A stretch of DNA of 64,000 nt from an uncultured Olsenella sp. (GCA_934660915.1 CAKUIF010000005.1:62001-126000); one strand, 5' to 3'; positions 42,494 to 50,867 are shown, counted from the first letter of the stretch. Notes: generated from the letters alone by a model not told the origin. A program made the numbers and translations.

Positions 42494-42994
42494 ATGGAAC
42501 AAGAGACATCGATTTCACGCGACGCGGACGGCTTGATCGACCTCGGGGCATGGAGCCGCAGCTTCGACCGCCTCTATCGCAAGGCCGACAAACTTTACTA
42601 CGCCTTCTCGCAGAGCTGCGGCCTGCCCGAGTCGGCATACTGGATCATGTACGCCATCTACACCAGCGGCGGGCGCGCCTCGGTGCGCATGCTCATCGAG
42701 GAGTGCCTCTATAGCAAGCAGACCGTCAACTCGGCGCTCCGCACCCTCGAGTCGCGCGGGCTCGTGGAGACCGACTTCTGCGAGGGCAGCCGCAAGGCCA
42801 AGTGCGTAATCCTTACCGAGGCGGGCGACGAGCTCTGCGAGCAGAAGATCGTCCCGGCAAACAAAGCGGAGCGCGCCGCGTTCATGGCGCTCGGCATCGA
42901 CGAGCAGCAAGAGATGCTGCGCCTCGTCGACAAGTACGTCGCGGCCCTCGAGGTCGAGCTCGAGCTGTTGGAGGGGGAGCAGGATGACAAGTAG
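42494..42994 (+). CDS. MarR-family transcriptional regulator
   Basis: The 166-residue protein has a winged-helix domain with the recognition region CLYSKQTVNSALRTLESRGLV and a wing (EGSRKAKCVILTEAGDEL), flanked by N- and C-terminal helices that form the usual MarR dimer. It overlaps the following exporter gene by 11 bases and is preceded by an inverted-repeat operator over the promoter. It is therefore most likely an autoregulated repressor of the exporter pair, released by a ligand that the pump expels. Confidence 0.92.
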   Translation: MEQETSISRDADGLIDLGAWSRSFDRLYRKADKLYYAFSQSCGLPESAYWIMYAIYTSGGRASVRMLIEECLYSKQTVNSALRTLESRGLVETDFCEGSRKAKCVILTEAGDELCEQKIVPANKAERAAFMALGIDEQQEMLRLVDKYVAALEVELELLEGEQDDK

Positions 42995-44756
42995 CGAGGA
43001 GACCGTTGAGCGCGATTATTCCAAGCGCGCGTCGTTCAAGCTGCTCGCGCGCCTGATCGCGCCTTACAAGGGGCTTGCCGCGGCGGCGCTGGTCTTTCTT
43101 ATGTGCGACATCACGGGCATGCTCTTCGTGCCGACCGAGCTCGCGGCGCTCCTCAACTCGGTGACCACGGGCGCTGGCGCCGACGCAATCTGGCGCCACG
43201 GCTCCCTCATGCTCGCGGCGTCGCTCGTGGGCTCGCTCGGCTGCATCGTGAGCTACTGGTTCGCGGCGCGCCTCGCCGCGAACGTGGGCCGCGACCTGCG
43301 CACCATTGTGTACGACCACTCGCTCAAGCTCTCGGCCGCCGACTTCAACCGCTTCGGCGCAGGCTCCATGGTCACGCGCGCCCTTTCGGACGCCAACGTC
43401 GTGCAGCAGACCCTGCTCATGTGCTTCACCATGATGGGCCCCGTGCCGGTGACGAGCGTCGTCGCCATCATGCTCGCCTTCGGCATCGACCCCGCCATGG
43501 GATGGGTGCTCTTCGTCGTCGTGGTCATCTGCCTGACCATCAGCCTCGTCGCCGTAGCCAAGTCGGCGCCGATCTTCCTCGTCATGCAGGGCTTCGTCGA
43601 CCGCATGAACGTCCGTCTGCGCGAGGTCATCACGGGCATCCGCCCGATCCGCGCGTTCGGCAAGGACGCCGACGAGCGCGTCCGCCTCGACGAGACGTTC
43701 GACGCCTACGCGAGCCGCGCCATCCGCGTGAACCTCGTCTTTGCCGTCACCGACTCGATGACGTTCTTCTTGATGAACGCGGTCGAGTCCCTGATCTTCT
43801 GGTTCGGCATGGACCGCGTGGGCGCCCACGCCATGCAGGTCGGCTCCATCAGCGCCGTGATCGAGTACGCCATGCTCATCATGTGGTTCATGATGATGGC
43901 GCAGTTCGCGCTGCTGCAGGTCCCGCGCGCCCTGGCGTGCCTCACCCGCGCCGGCGAGGTCCTCGACATGGAGCCGAGCATCCAGGATACGGGTGCGGCC
44001 GAGGTCCGCGCGGACCCGGAGCTTCCCGTGGCCCGCTTCGACCACGTGAGCTTCAGGTTCGACGACGCGGACGAGGACACCCTGCACGACCTCGACTTCG
44101 CCCTGCGCCGCGGCCAGACCACGGCCATCATCGGAAACACCGGCTCCGGCAAGTCGACCGTCGCCAAGCTCCTCCTGCGCCTGCTCGACGCAACCGACGG
44201 CGAGCTCGAGTTCGAGGGCGTCGATGTGCGCGACCTGCCGCAGGCCGAGCTCCGCTCGCGCATCAGCTACGTGCCGCAGAAGGCGTGGCTCTTCTCGGGG
44301 ACCATCGCCGACAACCTCCGCCACGGCGACGAGGGCGCCGACGAAGAGCGGCTTTGGCACGCCGTCGACGTCGCCCAGGGCGCGTTCGTCCATGAGCTCG
44401 AGGGCGGCCTTTCCTCGCGCGTCGCCCAGGGCGGCACGAACTTCTCGGGCGGCCAGCGCCAGCGCCTGTGCATCGCCCGCGCGCTCACGCGCCGCGCTGA
44501 CCTCTATGTCTTCGACGACTCGTTTAGCGCGCTCGACTACAAGACCGACGCCGCGCTGCGCCACGCGCTCAAGGACGAGCTCGCAGATGCCGCCGTGCTC
44601 ATCATCGCCCAGCGCGTGAGCACGATCCGCGACGCCGACCAGATCGTCGTCCTCGGCGACGGCCGCGTTGTGGGCCTGGGCACGCACGACGAGCTTCTTG
44701 CCACGTGCCCGGCATACCGTTCCATCTACGACTCGCAGGTCAAGGGAGGCGAGTAA
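42984..44756 (+). CDS. Heterodimeric ABC exporter, degenerate-site half (pair 2)
   Basis: The 590-residue half-transporter has six helices and one ATPase domain. Walker A is GNTGSGKST and the signature FSGGQRQRL. Walker B ends in Asp instead of the catalytic Glu (LYVFDDSFSALD), and the switch His is Gln (IIAQRVSTI). These are the same two substitutions as in pair 1, marking the non-catalytic site. It overlaps the MarR gene and is followed after two bases by the catalytic partner. The drug-exporter class is typical for MarR-controlled pairs; the substrate is unknown. Confidence 0.92.
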   Translation: MTSSEETVERDYSKRASFKLLARLIAPYKGLAAAALVFLMCDITGMLFVPTELAALLNSVTTGAGADAIWRHGSLMLAASLVGSLGCIVSYWFAARLAANVGRDLRTIVYDHSLKLSAADFNRFGAGSMVTRALSDANVVQQTLLMCFTMMGPVPVTSVVAIMLAFGIDPAMGWVLFVVVVICLTISLVAVAKSAPIFLVMQGFVDRMNVRLREVITGIRPIRAFGKDADERVRLDETFDAYASRAIRVNLVFAVTDSMTFFLMNAVESLIFWFGMDRVGAHAMQVGSISAVIEYAMLIMWFMMMAQFALLQVPRALACLTRAGEVLDMEPSIQDTGAAEVRADPELPVARFDHVSFRFDDADEDTLHDLDFALRRGQTTAIIGNTGSGKSTVAKLLLRLLDATDGELEFEGVDVRDLPQAELRSRISYVPQKAWLFSGTIADNLRHGDEGADEERLWHAVDVAQGAFVHELEGGLSSRVAQGGTNFSGGQRQRLCIARALTRRADLYVFDDSFSALDYKTDAALRHALKDELADAAVLIIAQRVSTIRDADQIVVLGDGRVVGLGTHDELLATCPAYRSIYDSQVKGGE

Positions 44757-44758
44757 CC

Positions 44759-46579
44759 ATGTCCGAAGACATCAAGAAGGGCGGCGCCCAAACAGACGAC
44801 GAGGACGTCGCCCGCGACCCCGCCGGGACCGCGCGCCGCCTGTGGCGCGCCGCCGGCCGCGAGCGTTGGCGCCTCGCCGTGGCCACCGTCTCTGCCGTGT
44901 TCTACGTGGTCTTCTCGCTCGCCGCGCCCGCATACAGCGCGGGCCTCGTCGATTTGCTCTGGGGCAACATCCAGGCGGCCGAGGCGGCAGGGGAGACCTA
45001 CGTCGTCACGCTCTCCAACGGCGGCATGCAGATCCTAGCGTTCCTGGGGCTGTGGACCCTCGCGTGGGTCTTCTACAGCATCCAGACGCTCGTCATGGCG
45101 AGCTTCGCCGAGCGGCTCAACCTCAACCTGCGCCAGCAGATCTCCTCGAAGATTGCGAGGCTGCCGCTGTCGTACTTCGACGCGCACCAGCCCGGAGACA
45201 CGCTGTCGCGCGCGACGAACGACCTCGACAAGGTCTCCGAGGTGCTGCAGCGCGGCCTTCTGCAGATCATCATCAGCGCGCTCACGTACGTGGGCGCGGT
45301 CGGCATCATGATCACGTACAACGTGCTGCTCGCGGGCGTTTTCCTCGCTTTCTCGCTGGCCGCGCTCGTGCTCACGCGTCTGGCGGCCGCCTGCACGCTC
45401 AACGCCTACGCCAAACGCCAGGCCGCGCTCGGGCGCCTTACCGGCAAGGTCGAGGAGGCCTACTCCGGCCGCCTCGTGATCAAGGCGTTCGGGCGCGACG
45501 GCGCGAGCTCGGCCGAGATGCGCGCCGCCGCCGACGAGCTCGCCGACGCGGGCGCGTTGGCCGACTTCCTCTCGCAGGCCGTCGGCCCGGCCATCCGTCT
45601 GCTCGGGCGCTTCGCCATGGTGGTCTGCGGGCTTCTTGCCGGCGGCATGCTCATCGCCGGGCAGATCACGGTCGGCGTGTTCCAGTCGTTCTTCCAGTTC
45701 GTGACGACGGCCAACGAGCCCCTCACGCAGCTTTCGATGACCGTGAACATGCTGCAAGGCGCGCTCGCCGCCGCCGAGCGCGTGTTCGACCTGCTCGAGG
45801 CCGACGAGATCGCGCCCGATCCCGCCGACCCCGCCGAGCTGCCGCGCCCCTGCGCCGGCCGCGTGGCCTTCGAGCACGTGCGCTTCGGCTATACGCCCGA
45901 AAAGCCCCTCATGCGCGACGTCAACCTCGTGGCCGAGCCGGGCGAGAAGGTCGCCGTCGTGGGCGCCACCGGCGCCGGAAAGACGACCCTCATCAACCTG
46001 CTCATGCGCTTCTACGAGATCGACGGCGGCCGCATCACGCTCGACGGCGTGGACACGCGCGAGCTCACCCGCGCCGACCTGCGCAGCCGCTTCGGCATGG
46101 TTTTGCAGGACGCCTGGCTGTTCGAGGGCACGATCGCCCAGAACATCGTCTACGGAAAGCCCGACGCCACCCGCGAGGAGATCGAGGCTGCGGCCCGCGC
46201 CGCGCACGTGGACTTCTTTGTGAGGACGCTGCCCGACGGGTACGACACCGTGCTCACATCCGACGCCGAGAACGTGAGCCAGGGCCAGCGGCAGCTGCTC
46301 ACCATCGCGCGCGCCATGCTCTGCGACCCCGCGATCCTGATCCTCGACGAGGCGACTTCGTCGGTCGATACCCGCACTGAGCAGGCCATCGTTCGCGCGA
46401 TGGAGGCCATCATGGAGAACCGCACGAGCTTCGTGATCGCGCACCGCCTCTCGACCATCGTCGACGCCGACCTGATCCTCGTCATGGACCACGGAGACAT
46501 CATCGAGCAGGGCACGCACGAGGAACTTCTTGCCGCTGGCGGCGCGTATGCGAGCCTCTACCGCTCGCAGTTCGCGTAG
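44759..46579 (+). CDS. Heterodimeric ABC exporter, catalytic half (pair 2)
   Basis: The 606-residue protein has an acidic N-terminal tail, six helices and a canonical ATPase: Walker A GATGAGKTT, signature VSQGQRQLL, Walker B ILILDEATSSVD with Glu, and the switch histidine in VIAHRLSTI. Together with the preceding gene it forms an asymmetric exporter. The ATG at 44759 comes two bases after the previous stop, with GGGAGGCGAG as ribosome site. The terminator made by two units of repeat array D follows at 46657-46697. Confidence 0.92.
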   Translation: MSEDIKKGGAQTDDEDVARDPAGTARRLWRAAGRERWRLAVATVSAVFYVVFSLAAPAYSAGLVDLLWGNIQAAEAAGETYVVTLSNGGMQILAFLGLWTLAWVFYSIQTLVMASFAERLNLNLRQQISSKIARLPLSYFDAHQPGDTLSRATNDLDKVSEVLQRGLLQIIISALTYVGAVGIMITYNVLLAGVFLAFSLAALVLTRLAAACTLNAYAKRQAALGRLTGKVEEAYSGRLVIKAFGRDGASSAEMRAAADELADAGALADFLSQAVGPAIRLLGRFAMVVCGLLAGGMLIAGQITVGVFQSFFQFVTTANEPLTQLSMTVNMLQGALAAAERVFDLLEADEIAPDPADPAELPRPCAGRVAFEHVRFGYTPEKPLMRDVNLVAEPGEKVAVVGATGAGKTTLINLLMRFYEIDGGRITLDGVDTRELTRADLRSRFGMVLQDAWLFEGTIAQNIVYGKPDATREEIEAAARAAHVDFFVRTLPDGYDTVLTSDAENVSQGQRQLLTIARAMLCDPAILILDEATSSVDTRTEQAIVRAMEAIMENRTSFVIAHRLSTIVDADLILVMDHGDIIEQGTHEELLAAGGAYASLYRSQFA

Positions 46580-46602
46580 GGCCGACAGCGCGCGAGGCTC
46601 GC

Positions 46603-46815
46603 GCTAAGAAACGCACACGTCTGGGCGATAGGGCCCGTTCGCTTCTAAGAAAACCTCGACGTCTGGGCGCGCGCTCGCCCAGACGTCGCTCTTTTTTAAC
46701 GCGAGGCCCGTCCCGGAGCCCAGACGTCCGCACTTCTTAGCGCGTGGCTCCCTCGCCGGCCCAGAGGTCGCGTTTTCTTAGCGAGGAAGTTGCGCCGCCG
46801 TCCGCACTTCTTGGA
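46603..46815. repeat. Array D, variant 24-bp repeat (2 forward, 4 inverted)
   Basis: Forward units start at 46603 and about 46644; inverted units start at 46677, 46718, 46759 and, degenerate, about 46792. The left end GCTAAGAA is that of arrays A-C, but the right end reads GTCTGGGC instead of GTCCCAGC, that is, with CCCAG replaced by its complement CTGGG. Distances are about 41 and 33 at the turn, then 41, 41 and 33. Unlike the other arrays it lies between two co-directional genes. Confidence 0.85.
46657..46697 (+). terminator. Terminator formed by the central units of array D
   Basis: CGACGTCTGGGCG (46657-46669) pairs perfectly with CGCCCAGACGTCG (46676-46688) around six bases and is followed by CTC and six T. 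This is a strong intrinsic terminator for the exporter operon. Confidence 0.85.
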
Positions 46816-46855
46816 GAATGCACCTAATTCGTCACGGCACGACGGGGGAGGATCC

Positions 46856-48097
46856 ATGTTTTGCAGTAAATGCGGGGCGCGCCTTGAGGACGACGCCGCC
46901 TTTTGCACGGAGTGCGGGGCCAGGGTCATGCGCGACCCTGCCACGACCCAGCCGCTGATGCCCGATCAGGCGCCTTCCCCGATGCCGGGCCAGGCGCAGC
47001 CTGTCTCGCCCTCGGCACAGCCGACGACGCGCATGCCCGCCGTCATCCCTCCGGCCCCGATCGACCCTGCATCTCGCAGGCGTGACCCGCGCCCAACGCG
47101 CTACGATGCGCGGGAGTCCAAGGAGCGCCTCGTCGTGGCGGCTGGGCTCGTCGGCGTGCTCATCGTCGGCGTCGTCGCGGGTTATTTCTTCGGCGTCCAC
47201 CTTCCCGCGCAGAAGGCGCCCGCCACGCAGGCGACGCAGGCTGAATCGGATGCCGCGGCGACCACGTCCTCGCCCGACCGCTCCGATCACGCGGTCAAGA
47301 TCTCGGTCAAGGCCGAGGGCTGGGACACCGATGCCGGCGCCTCCAAGCTCCCCGTCCACATCGAGGGCACCGACGTCGACGGGAACGCCGTGAGCACGAC
47401 CGCCTACGTCGACTCCTATGGCGTCGGCATACTGCTCAAGCAGGGCAAATACGAGCTTTCCGTTTCCGCCTCGCCCCTCGGCGCGAAGGGTGAGCTATGG
47501 TCGCCCCAAAGCTCGAAGGCGACTATCACTTTGGGCGGCTCCCTGCGTGAGGGCGAGGGGGTGGACGTGGGCGAGACCGTCGTCATCAACCTCGGCAGCC
47601 CGCTGTCCGCCGCCGACGTGACGGACGACGCCGTCGAGCGTGCCGCGCGCTATGCACAGGACGGGGGATGCTCGTCCGCCGCCGCTGCCCAGGCGCTCGT
47701 CCGCGCTGCCACGGATTCCCGCGACGACGCGAATCGCCAAAAGCGAGACTCCGAGCTCGCGTGTGGAACCTACACGGCGGACAACGCCTACTCCTGCGAC
47801 GACTTCAGCTTCAGCGTTCCCGACGAGTGGGGCACCGATTGGAGCGTTGTCTACGACCTCCCCGAGGACAAAGGCCACCCCGGCGAGCATTTCCGCCGCT
47901 ACCGCATCTACAGGTCCGGCCAATCCATGTTCTCCATCCTGTGCGACGCCATCGACTACGGCGGGTACAGCAAGGCGATCAAGCAGGACACGCTTTCCAA
48001 CGGCGATACGTTCTGCCTTCTGAGCGCCGGCGAGAAGGACGACGACACCTCCGTCGACGGATGCGCGACGATCCTCTCGACGCTCGTGCTCCGTTAG
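46856..48097 (+). CDS. Zinc-ribbon membrane protein with extracytoplasmic domain
   Basis: The 413-residue protein starts with a zinc ribbon (CSKC at 3-6 and CTEC at 17-20), a Pro/Gln-rich cytoplasmic linker, one membrane helix at about 92-113 and a secreted domain of about 300 residues. That domain contains a beta-rich part (KISVKAEGWDTD to VINLGS) and an alpha/beta part (CDDFSFSVPDEWGTDWSVVY) reminiscent of lipoprotein-like surface domains. I do not recognise the outer domain. GGGGGAGGA precedes the ATG. It is enclosed by repeat arrays D and C. Confidence 0.8.
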   Translation: MFCSKCGARLEDDAAFCTECGARVMRDPATTQPLMPDQAPSPMPGQAQPVSPSAQPTTRMPAVIPPAPIDPASRRRDPRPTRYDARESKERLVVAAGLVGVLIVGVVAGYFFGVHLPAQKAPATQATQAESDAAATTSSPDRSDHAVKISVKAEGWDTDAGASKLPVHIEGTDVDGNAVSTTAYVDSYGVGILLKQGKYELSVSASPLGAKGELWSPQSSKATITLGGSLREGEGVDVGETVVINLGSPLSAADVTDDAVERAARYAQDGGCSSAAAAQALVRAATDSRDDANRQKRDSELACGTYTADNAYSCDDFSFSVPDEWGTDWSVVYDLPEDKGHPGEHFRRYRIYRSGQSMFSILCDAIDYGGYSKAIKQDTLSNGDTFCLLSAGEKDDDTSVDGCATILSTLVLR

Positions 48098-48111
48098 GCC
48101 GCGTCCGCTGC

Positions 48112-48405
48112 GCTAAGAAACGCTCGGTTCCAGCTCACTTGGCCGTCGCCGCGCTAAGAAGCGGCAGGTCCCAGCTGTCGCCGACGCCCATACCGCTAAG
48201 AAACCGCGGGTCCCAGCTCAATTTCAAAGCTGGGACCCGCGGTTTCTTAGCGCGTGGGGGCTGGGACCCGCGGTTCCTTAGCGAGAGCGGGGCCGTGGGG
48301 GCTGGGACCCGCGGTTCCTTAGCGAGAGCTGGGCCGTCGGGGCTGGGACCTGCGGTTTCTTAGCAAGAAGGGCCTCCGGAAGGCTGGAACCTGCGGTTCC
48401 TGCGC
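48112..48405. repeat. Array C of the 23-bp repeat (3 forward, 5 inverted)
   Basis: Units start at 48112, 48153 and 48195 (forward) and at 48229, 48260, 48301, 48342 and 48383 (inverted), each 23 bp. Distances are 41, 42, 34, 31, 41, 41 and 41. The central pair forms a perfect 24-bp stem (48195-48218 with 48228-48251). The 18-base gaps at 48283-48300 and 48324-48341 are nearly alike, showing 41-bp tandem duplication. The last copy is degenerate (ends TGCGC). Confidence 0.93.
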
Positions 48406-48433
48406 GCCGCGGACGCCCCGCGGCCACAAAGAA

Positions 48434-48463
48434 GGGCCGCCCCTCGCCGATGAGGAGCGGCCC
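48434..48463 (-). terminator. Terminator of the FmdB-type gene
   Basis: The arms at 48434-48445 and 48452-48463 pair with one mismatch around six bases. On the minus strand the tail is CTTCTTTG. Confidence 0.75.
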
Positions 48464-48490
48464 CGGCAGTCGATACCCCGCAGCGTGCGA

Positions 48491-48727
48491 TTAGGCGTTC
48501 GGACAGCTCTCGCAGCAACCGCCGCTCGTGGCCTCGGTGCAGCTCGAGCTGCCGCGCTGGTCGGTGTTGTAGAAGCCCGACCCCTTGAAGACGATGCCGT
48601 TCGTGCCGAAGACGCGCTCGCACTCGCCGCCGCAATCGGGGCACTTGACCTCGGGCGTCTCGCCCATGGGGTGCTCGACCTCGAAGACCTTGTCGCAGGA
48701 AGTGCAGCGATAATCGTAACGTGCCAT
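48491..48727 (-). CDS. FmdB-family zinc-ribbon protein
   Basis: The 78-residue protein starts MARYDYRCTSCDKVFEVEHP with CTSC at residues 8-11 and CPDC at 29-32, then the GIVFKGSGFYNTD motif that defines FmdB-type putative regulatory proteins. A Cys-rich tail (GGCCESCP) follows. The family function is not established; a regulatory role was proposed for the formamidase-linked FmdB. GAAAGGG precedes the ATG. It converges on array C and is divergent from the HAD-TPK fusion. Confidence 0.92.
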   Translation of the reverse strand: MARYDYRCTSCDKVFEVEHPMGETPEVKCPDCGGECERVFGTNGIVFKGSGFYNTDQRGSSSCTEATSGGCCESCPNA

Positions 48728-48877
48728 GTTCTCGTACCCTTTCGGTGACTCGCGTAGTTAGCATCAATTACTGTACCCGAAAACCTTTCCTCCCGAGTTG
48801 ACGGCATAATAAGACGCAGTTACGACATACGCCGCGCCGTCTTCCGCGCGGGCGCACGCTGCAAAGAAAGGACATCC

Positions 48878-50248
48878 ATGAAACCTCTTGGCGCGATCTT
48901 CGACGTCGACGGCACCCTTGTGGACTCGATGGCCATGTGGGCGGACTCCACCGAGTGGGTTTTCCGCCACTACGGGGCTCAGATGCCCGAGGGCTTCTTT
49001 AAGCGCGTGGAGCCGCTCACGGTCATGGACATGTGCGTGATCGACCACGAGGAGTTCGGCTTCGGCGCTTCCGCCGAGGAGGTCTACGAGGCGGTGTGCG
49101 CGCACGTGCGCGACTGCTACGCGCACGAGATAAAGATGTTCCCCGGTGCCCGGGACTTCCTCGCTGAGCTCGCTCACGCGGGGATTCCCATGGTCGTCGC
49201 GAGCTCGACGCCTGTGCGCGAGTTCACGGTCGGGCTCGAGGCCCACGGCCTGCGCGGGTTCTTCCGCGACGTCGTCTCTACCGAGGACGTCGGCGGCCGC
49301 GACAAGGAGTTCCCGGACGTATACCTCGAGGCCTGCCGCCGCCTGGGGCTCGACGCCGACGACCCTGAGCAGCGCGCGGGCGTCTGGGTGTTCGAGGACG
49401 CGCCCTTCGGCGTCCAGACCTCCCACAAGGCCGGCTTCCGCGTCGTCGGGCTCATGAACGACCACGACGGCCGCCGCGAGGAGGACGTGCGCCCCTACTG
49501 CGACATCTACGCCCACGGCTTCGCCGAGCTCTCGCTCGCCCTGCTCGAGGACTTCGAGCGGACCCCCGAGAAGCCCGCCTGCGCCGAGCCCCTGCGCGCG
49601 CTCATCGTCGACGGGTCCCCGGAGGCGAGCTCGCCTGAGCTCGTGCGCTCGCTCGCCGCCGAGGCCGACTATGTCGTCGCCGTCGACCGGGGCGCAGAGT
49701 CGCTCCTTTCCGCCGGCGTGGAGCCCGACGTCTTCGCGGGCGACGCCGACTCGGTGAGCCCCGAGGCCGCGGGCTGGGCCCGCGAGCACGCGAGCTCCGA
49801 CATCCGCTTTCCTTCCGAGAAGTACGCGACCGACCTGGCGCTCGGCCTCGACTGCGCGGCCCACGAGGCCGCCCGGCGATCCCGGCCGCTTTCCGTCACG
49901 CTGACCTGCGCCTCGGGCGGCCGCCCCGACCACGCGCTCGCGGTCATCGGCCTGCTCGCCGACGCCCCTGCCGTGGGCGCGCGGATGGTCGAGGACGGCT
50001 TCGAGCTGCGCGTGCTGCGCCCGGAAGGGGAGGGCGCCTGGGAGCTCGGGGCCGATGCCTTGGGCCACACCTTCTCGGCGGTGGCGGTCGCGCCCGGCAC
50101 CCGCGTTGACCTTGAGGGCATGCAGTGGCCGCTTGCGGACAAGCCCATGGGGCTTCTTGCCGACCTCGGGATCTCGAACGTCGTCACCTCCGCCGACGCG
50201 CGCGTCGTCTGCCGCGCGGGCGCGCTCGCGGCGTTCCTCATCAAATAA
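48878..50248 (+). CDS. HAD phosphatase fused to thiamine pyrophosphokinase
   Basis: The 456-residue protein has two domains. Residues 1 to about 225 form a HAD phosphatase (motif I AIFDVDGTLVDSM with Asp9/Asp11, motif II VASSTPVRE, motif IV VFEDAPFGVQT). From about 236 on it is a thiamine pyrophosphokinase, with VDRGAESLLSAGVEPDVFAG, the DLALGLD substrate motif, SGGRPDHALAVIGLL and a C-terminal VTSADARVVCRAG segment. TPK makes thiamine diphosphate from thiamine and ATP. The fused HAD domain could supply thiamine by removing phosphate from thiamine monophosphate (inference). GCAAAGAAAGGA precedes the ATG. The frame is continuous, so this is a true fusion. Confidence 0.9.
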   Translation: MKPLGAIFDVDGTLVDSMAMWADSTEWVFRHYGAQMPEGFFKRVEPLTVMDMCVIDHEEFGFGASAEEVYEAVCAHVRDCYAHEIKMFPGARDFLAELAHAGIPMVVASSTPVREFTVGLEAHGLRGFFRDVVSTEDVGGRDKEFPDVYLEACRRLGLDADDPEQRAGVWVFEDAPFGVQTSHKAGFRVVGLMNDHDGRREEDVRPYCDIYAHGFAELSLALLEDFERTPEKPACAEPLRALIVDGSPEASSPELVRSLAAEADYVVAVDRGAESLLSAGVEPDVFAGDADSVSPEAAGWAREHASSDIRFPSEKYATDLALGLDCAAHEAARRSRPLSVTLTCASGGRPDHALAVIGLLADAPAVGARMVEDGFELRVLRPEGEGAWELGADALGHTFSAVAVAPGTRVDLEGMQWPLADKPMGLLADLGISNVVTSADARVVCRAGALAAFLIK

Positions 50249-50537
50249 GCTCCGCGGATTCGGCGGCGGGGCTCTAGGCCCGGCAGGGCGATTCGCCGGG
50301 GCAGAATTTTTGGAAATACTGTCCCCTCGCGGGTCATTTTGGCCGGGTAGGGCTACAATGCCTGTCCGAGCAACACGACAAAACGCACCAACCCACGACT
50401 CCTGCTCCAAGCCGTGACAAAAACTGCACAATCCACCTGTGTTTCTCGTATGCAGGCCGAAGCGCCTGTGTTATATTCATACGGCTTTGTGAATTGCGGG
50501 CGCAGCTATGCGCCGCGCCCCCGAGGAGGTTTTAACC
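50249..50537 (+). promoter_or_regulatory. Leader and promoter region of rpmB, 289 bp
   Basis: A minus-10-like TATATT lies about 60 bases before the start in the stretch CTGTGTTATATTCATACGG, without a good minus-35 box. GGCGCA and TGCGCC form a small hairpin just before the GAGGAGG ribosome site. An earlier hairpin (GGGGCAG with CTGTCCCC, about 50298-50325) may end the TPK transcript. Confidence 0.4.
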
Positions 50538-50726
50538 ATGTCGAAGGTTTGTGAGTTCTGCGGTAAGCACCCGGTTGCTGGTCACACCATCAGCCACTCC
50601 CACCGCGTCGTCAACCGTACGTTCAAGCCGAACATCCAGCGCGTCACCGTCGTCGTCGACGGCCACAAGCGCAAGGCCAACGTCTGCACCCGTTGCCTCA
50701 AGTCCGGCAAGATCGCCCGCAGCTAA
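50538..50726 (+). CDS. rpmB: 50S ribosomal protein L28
   Basis: The 62-residue L28 has the Cys4 zinc-binding version: CEFC (residues 5-8) and CTRC (50-53), with the conserved SHSHRVVNRTFKPNIQ core. It has a very strong GAGGAGG ribosome site and an intrinsic terminator. A Cys-containing L28 is usual in Gram-positive genomes; zinc-free duplicates, if present, lie elsewhere. Confidence 0.97.
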   Translation: MSKVCEFCGKHPVAGHTISHSHRVVNRTFKPNIQRVTVVVDGHKRKANVCTRCLKSGKIARS

Positions 50727-50753
50727 GGCACCATCTCTCCTTGAGAATTTGCA

Positions 50754-50782
50754 GGGAGGCCGCATAGTCGGCCTCCCTTTTT
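50754..50782 (+). terminator. Terminator of rpmB
   Basis: GGGAGGCCG (50754-50762) and CGGCCTCCC (50769-50777) form a perfect stem with a 6-base loop and five T. Confidence 0.92.
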
Positions 50783-50802
50783 CATGCTGCGCCCTTGTGC
50801 GG

Positions 50803-50808
50803 TATACT
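50803..50808 (+). promoter_or_regulatory. Minus-10 box upstream of the Gls24 gene
   Basis: TATACT lies 60 bases before the start, directly after the rpmB terminator. The minus-35 match is weak. Confidence 0.4.
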
Positions 50809-50867
50809 TCCTTGATTAGTCAATGCGTATCAACTACCCACGGAGCACTTCCGCGAGAGGAGACCTC

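Larger units (their letters stand above)
48098..48490. other. Convergent intergenic region filled by repeat array C
   Basis: Apart from the eight repeat units and the minus-strand terminator listed separately, no gene or promoter is visible in this 393-bp gap. Confidence 0.7.

Noticed and set aside
48229..48405. CRISPR array, because 23-bp repeats recur every 41 bp with 18-bp gaps
   Set aside because: Units invert within the array, two gaps are nearly the same sequence, unit centres vary, and no cas gene is present.
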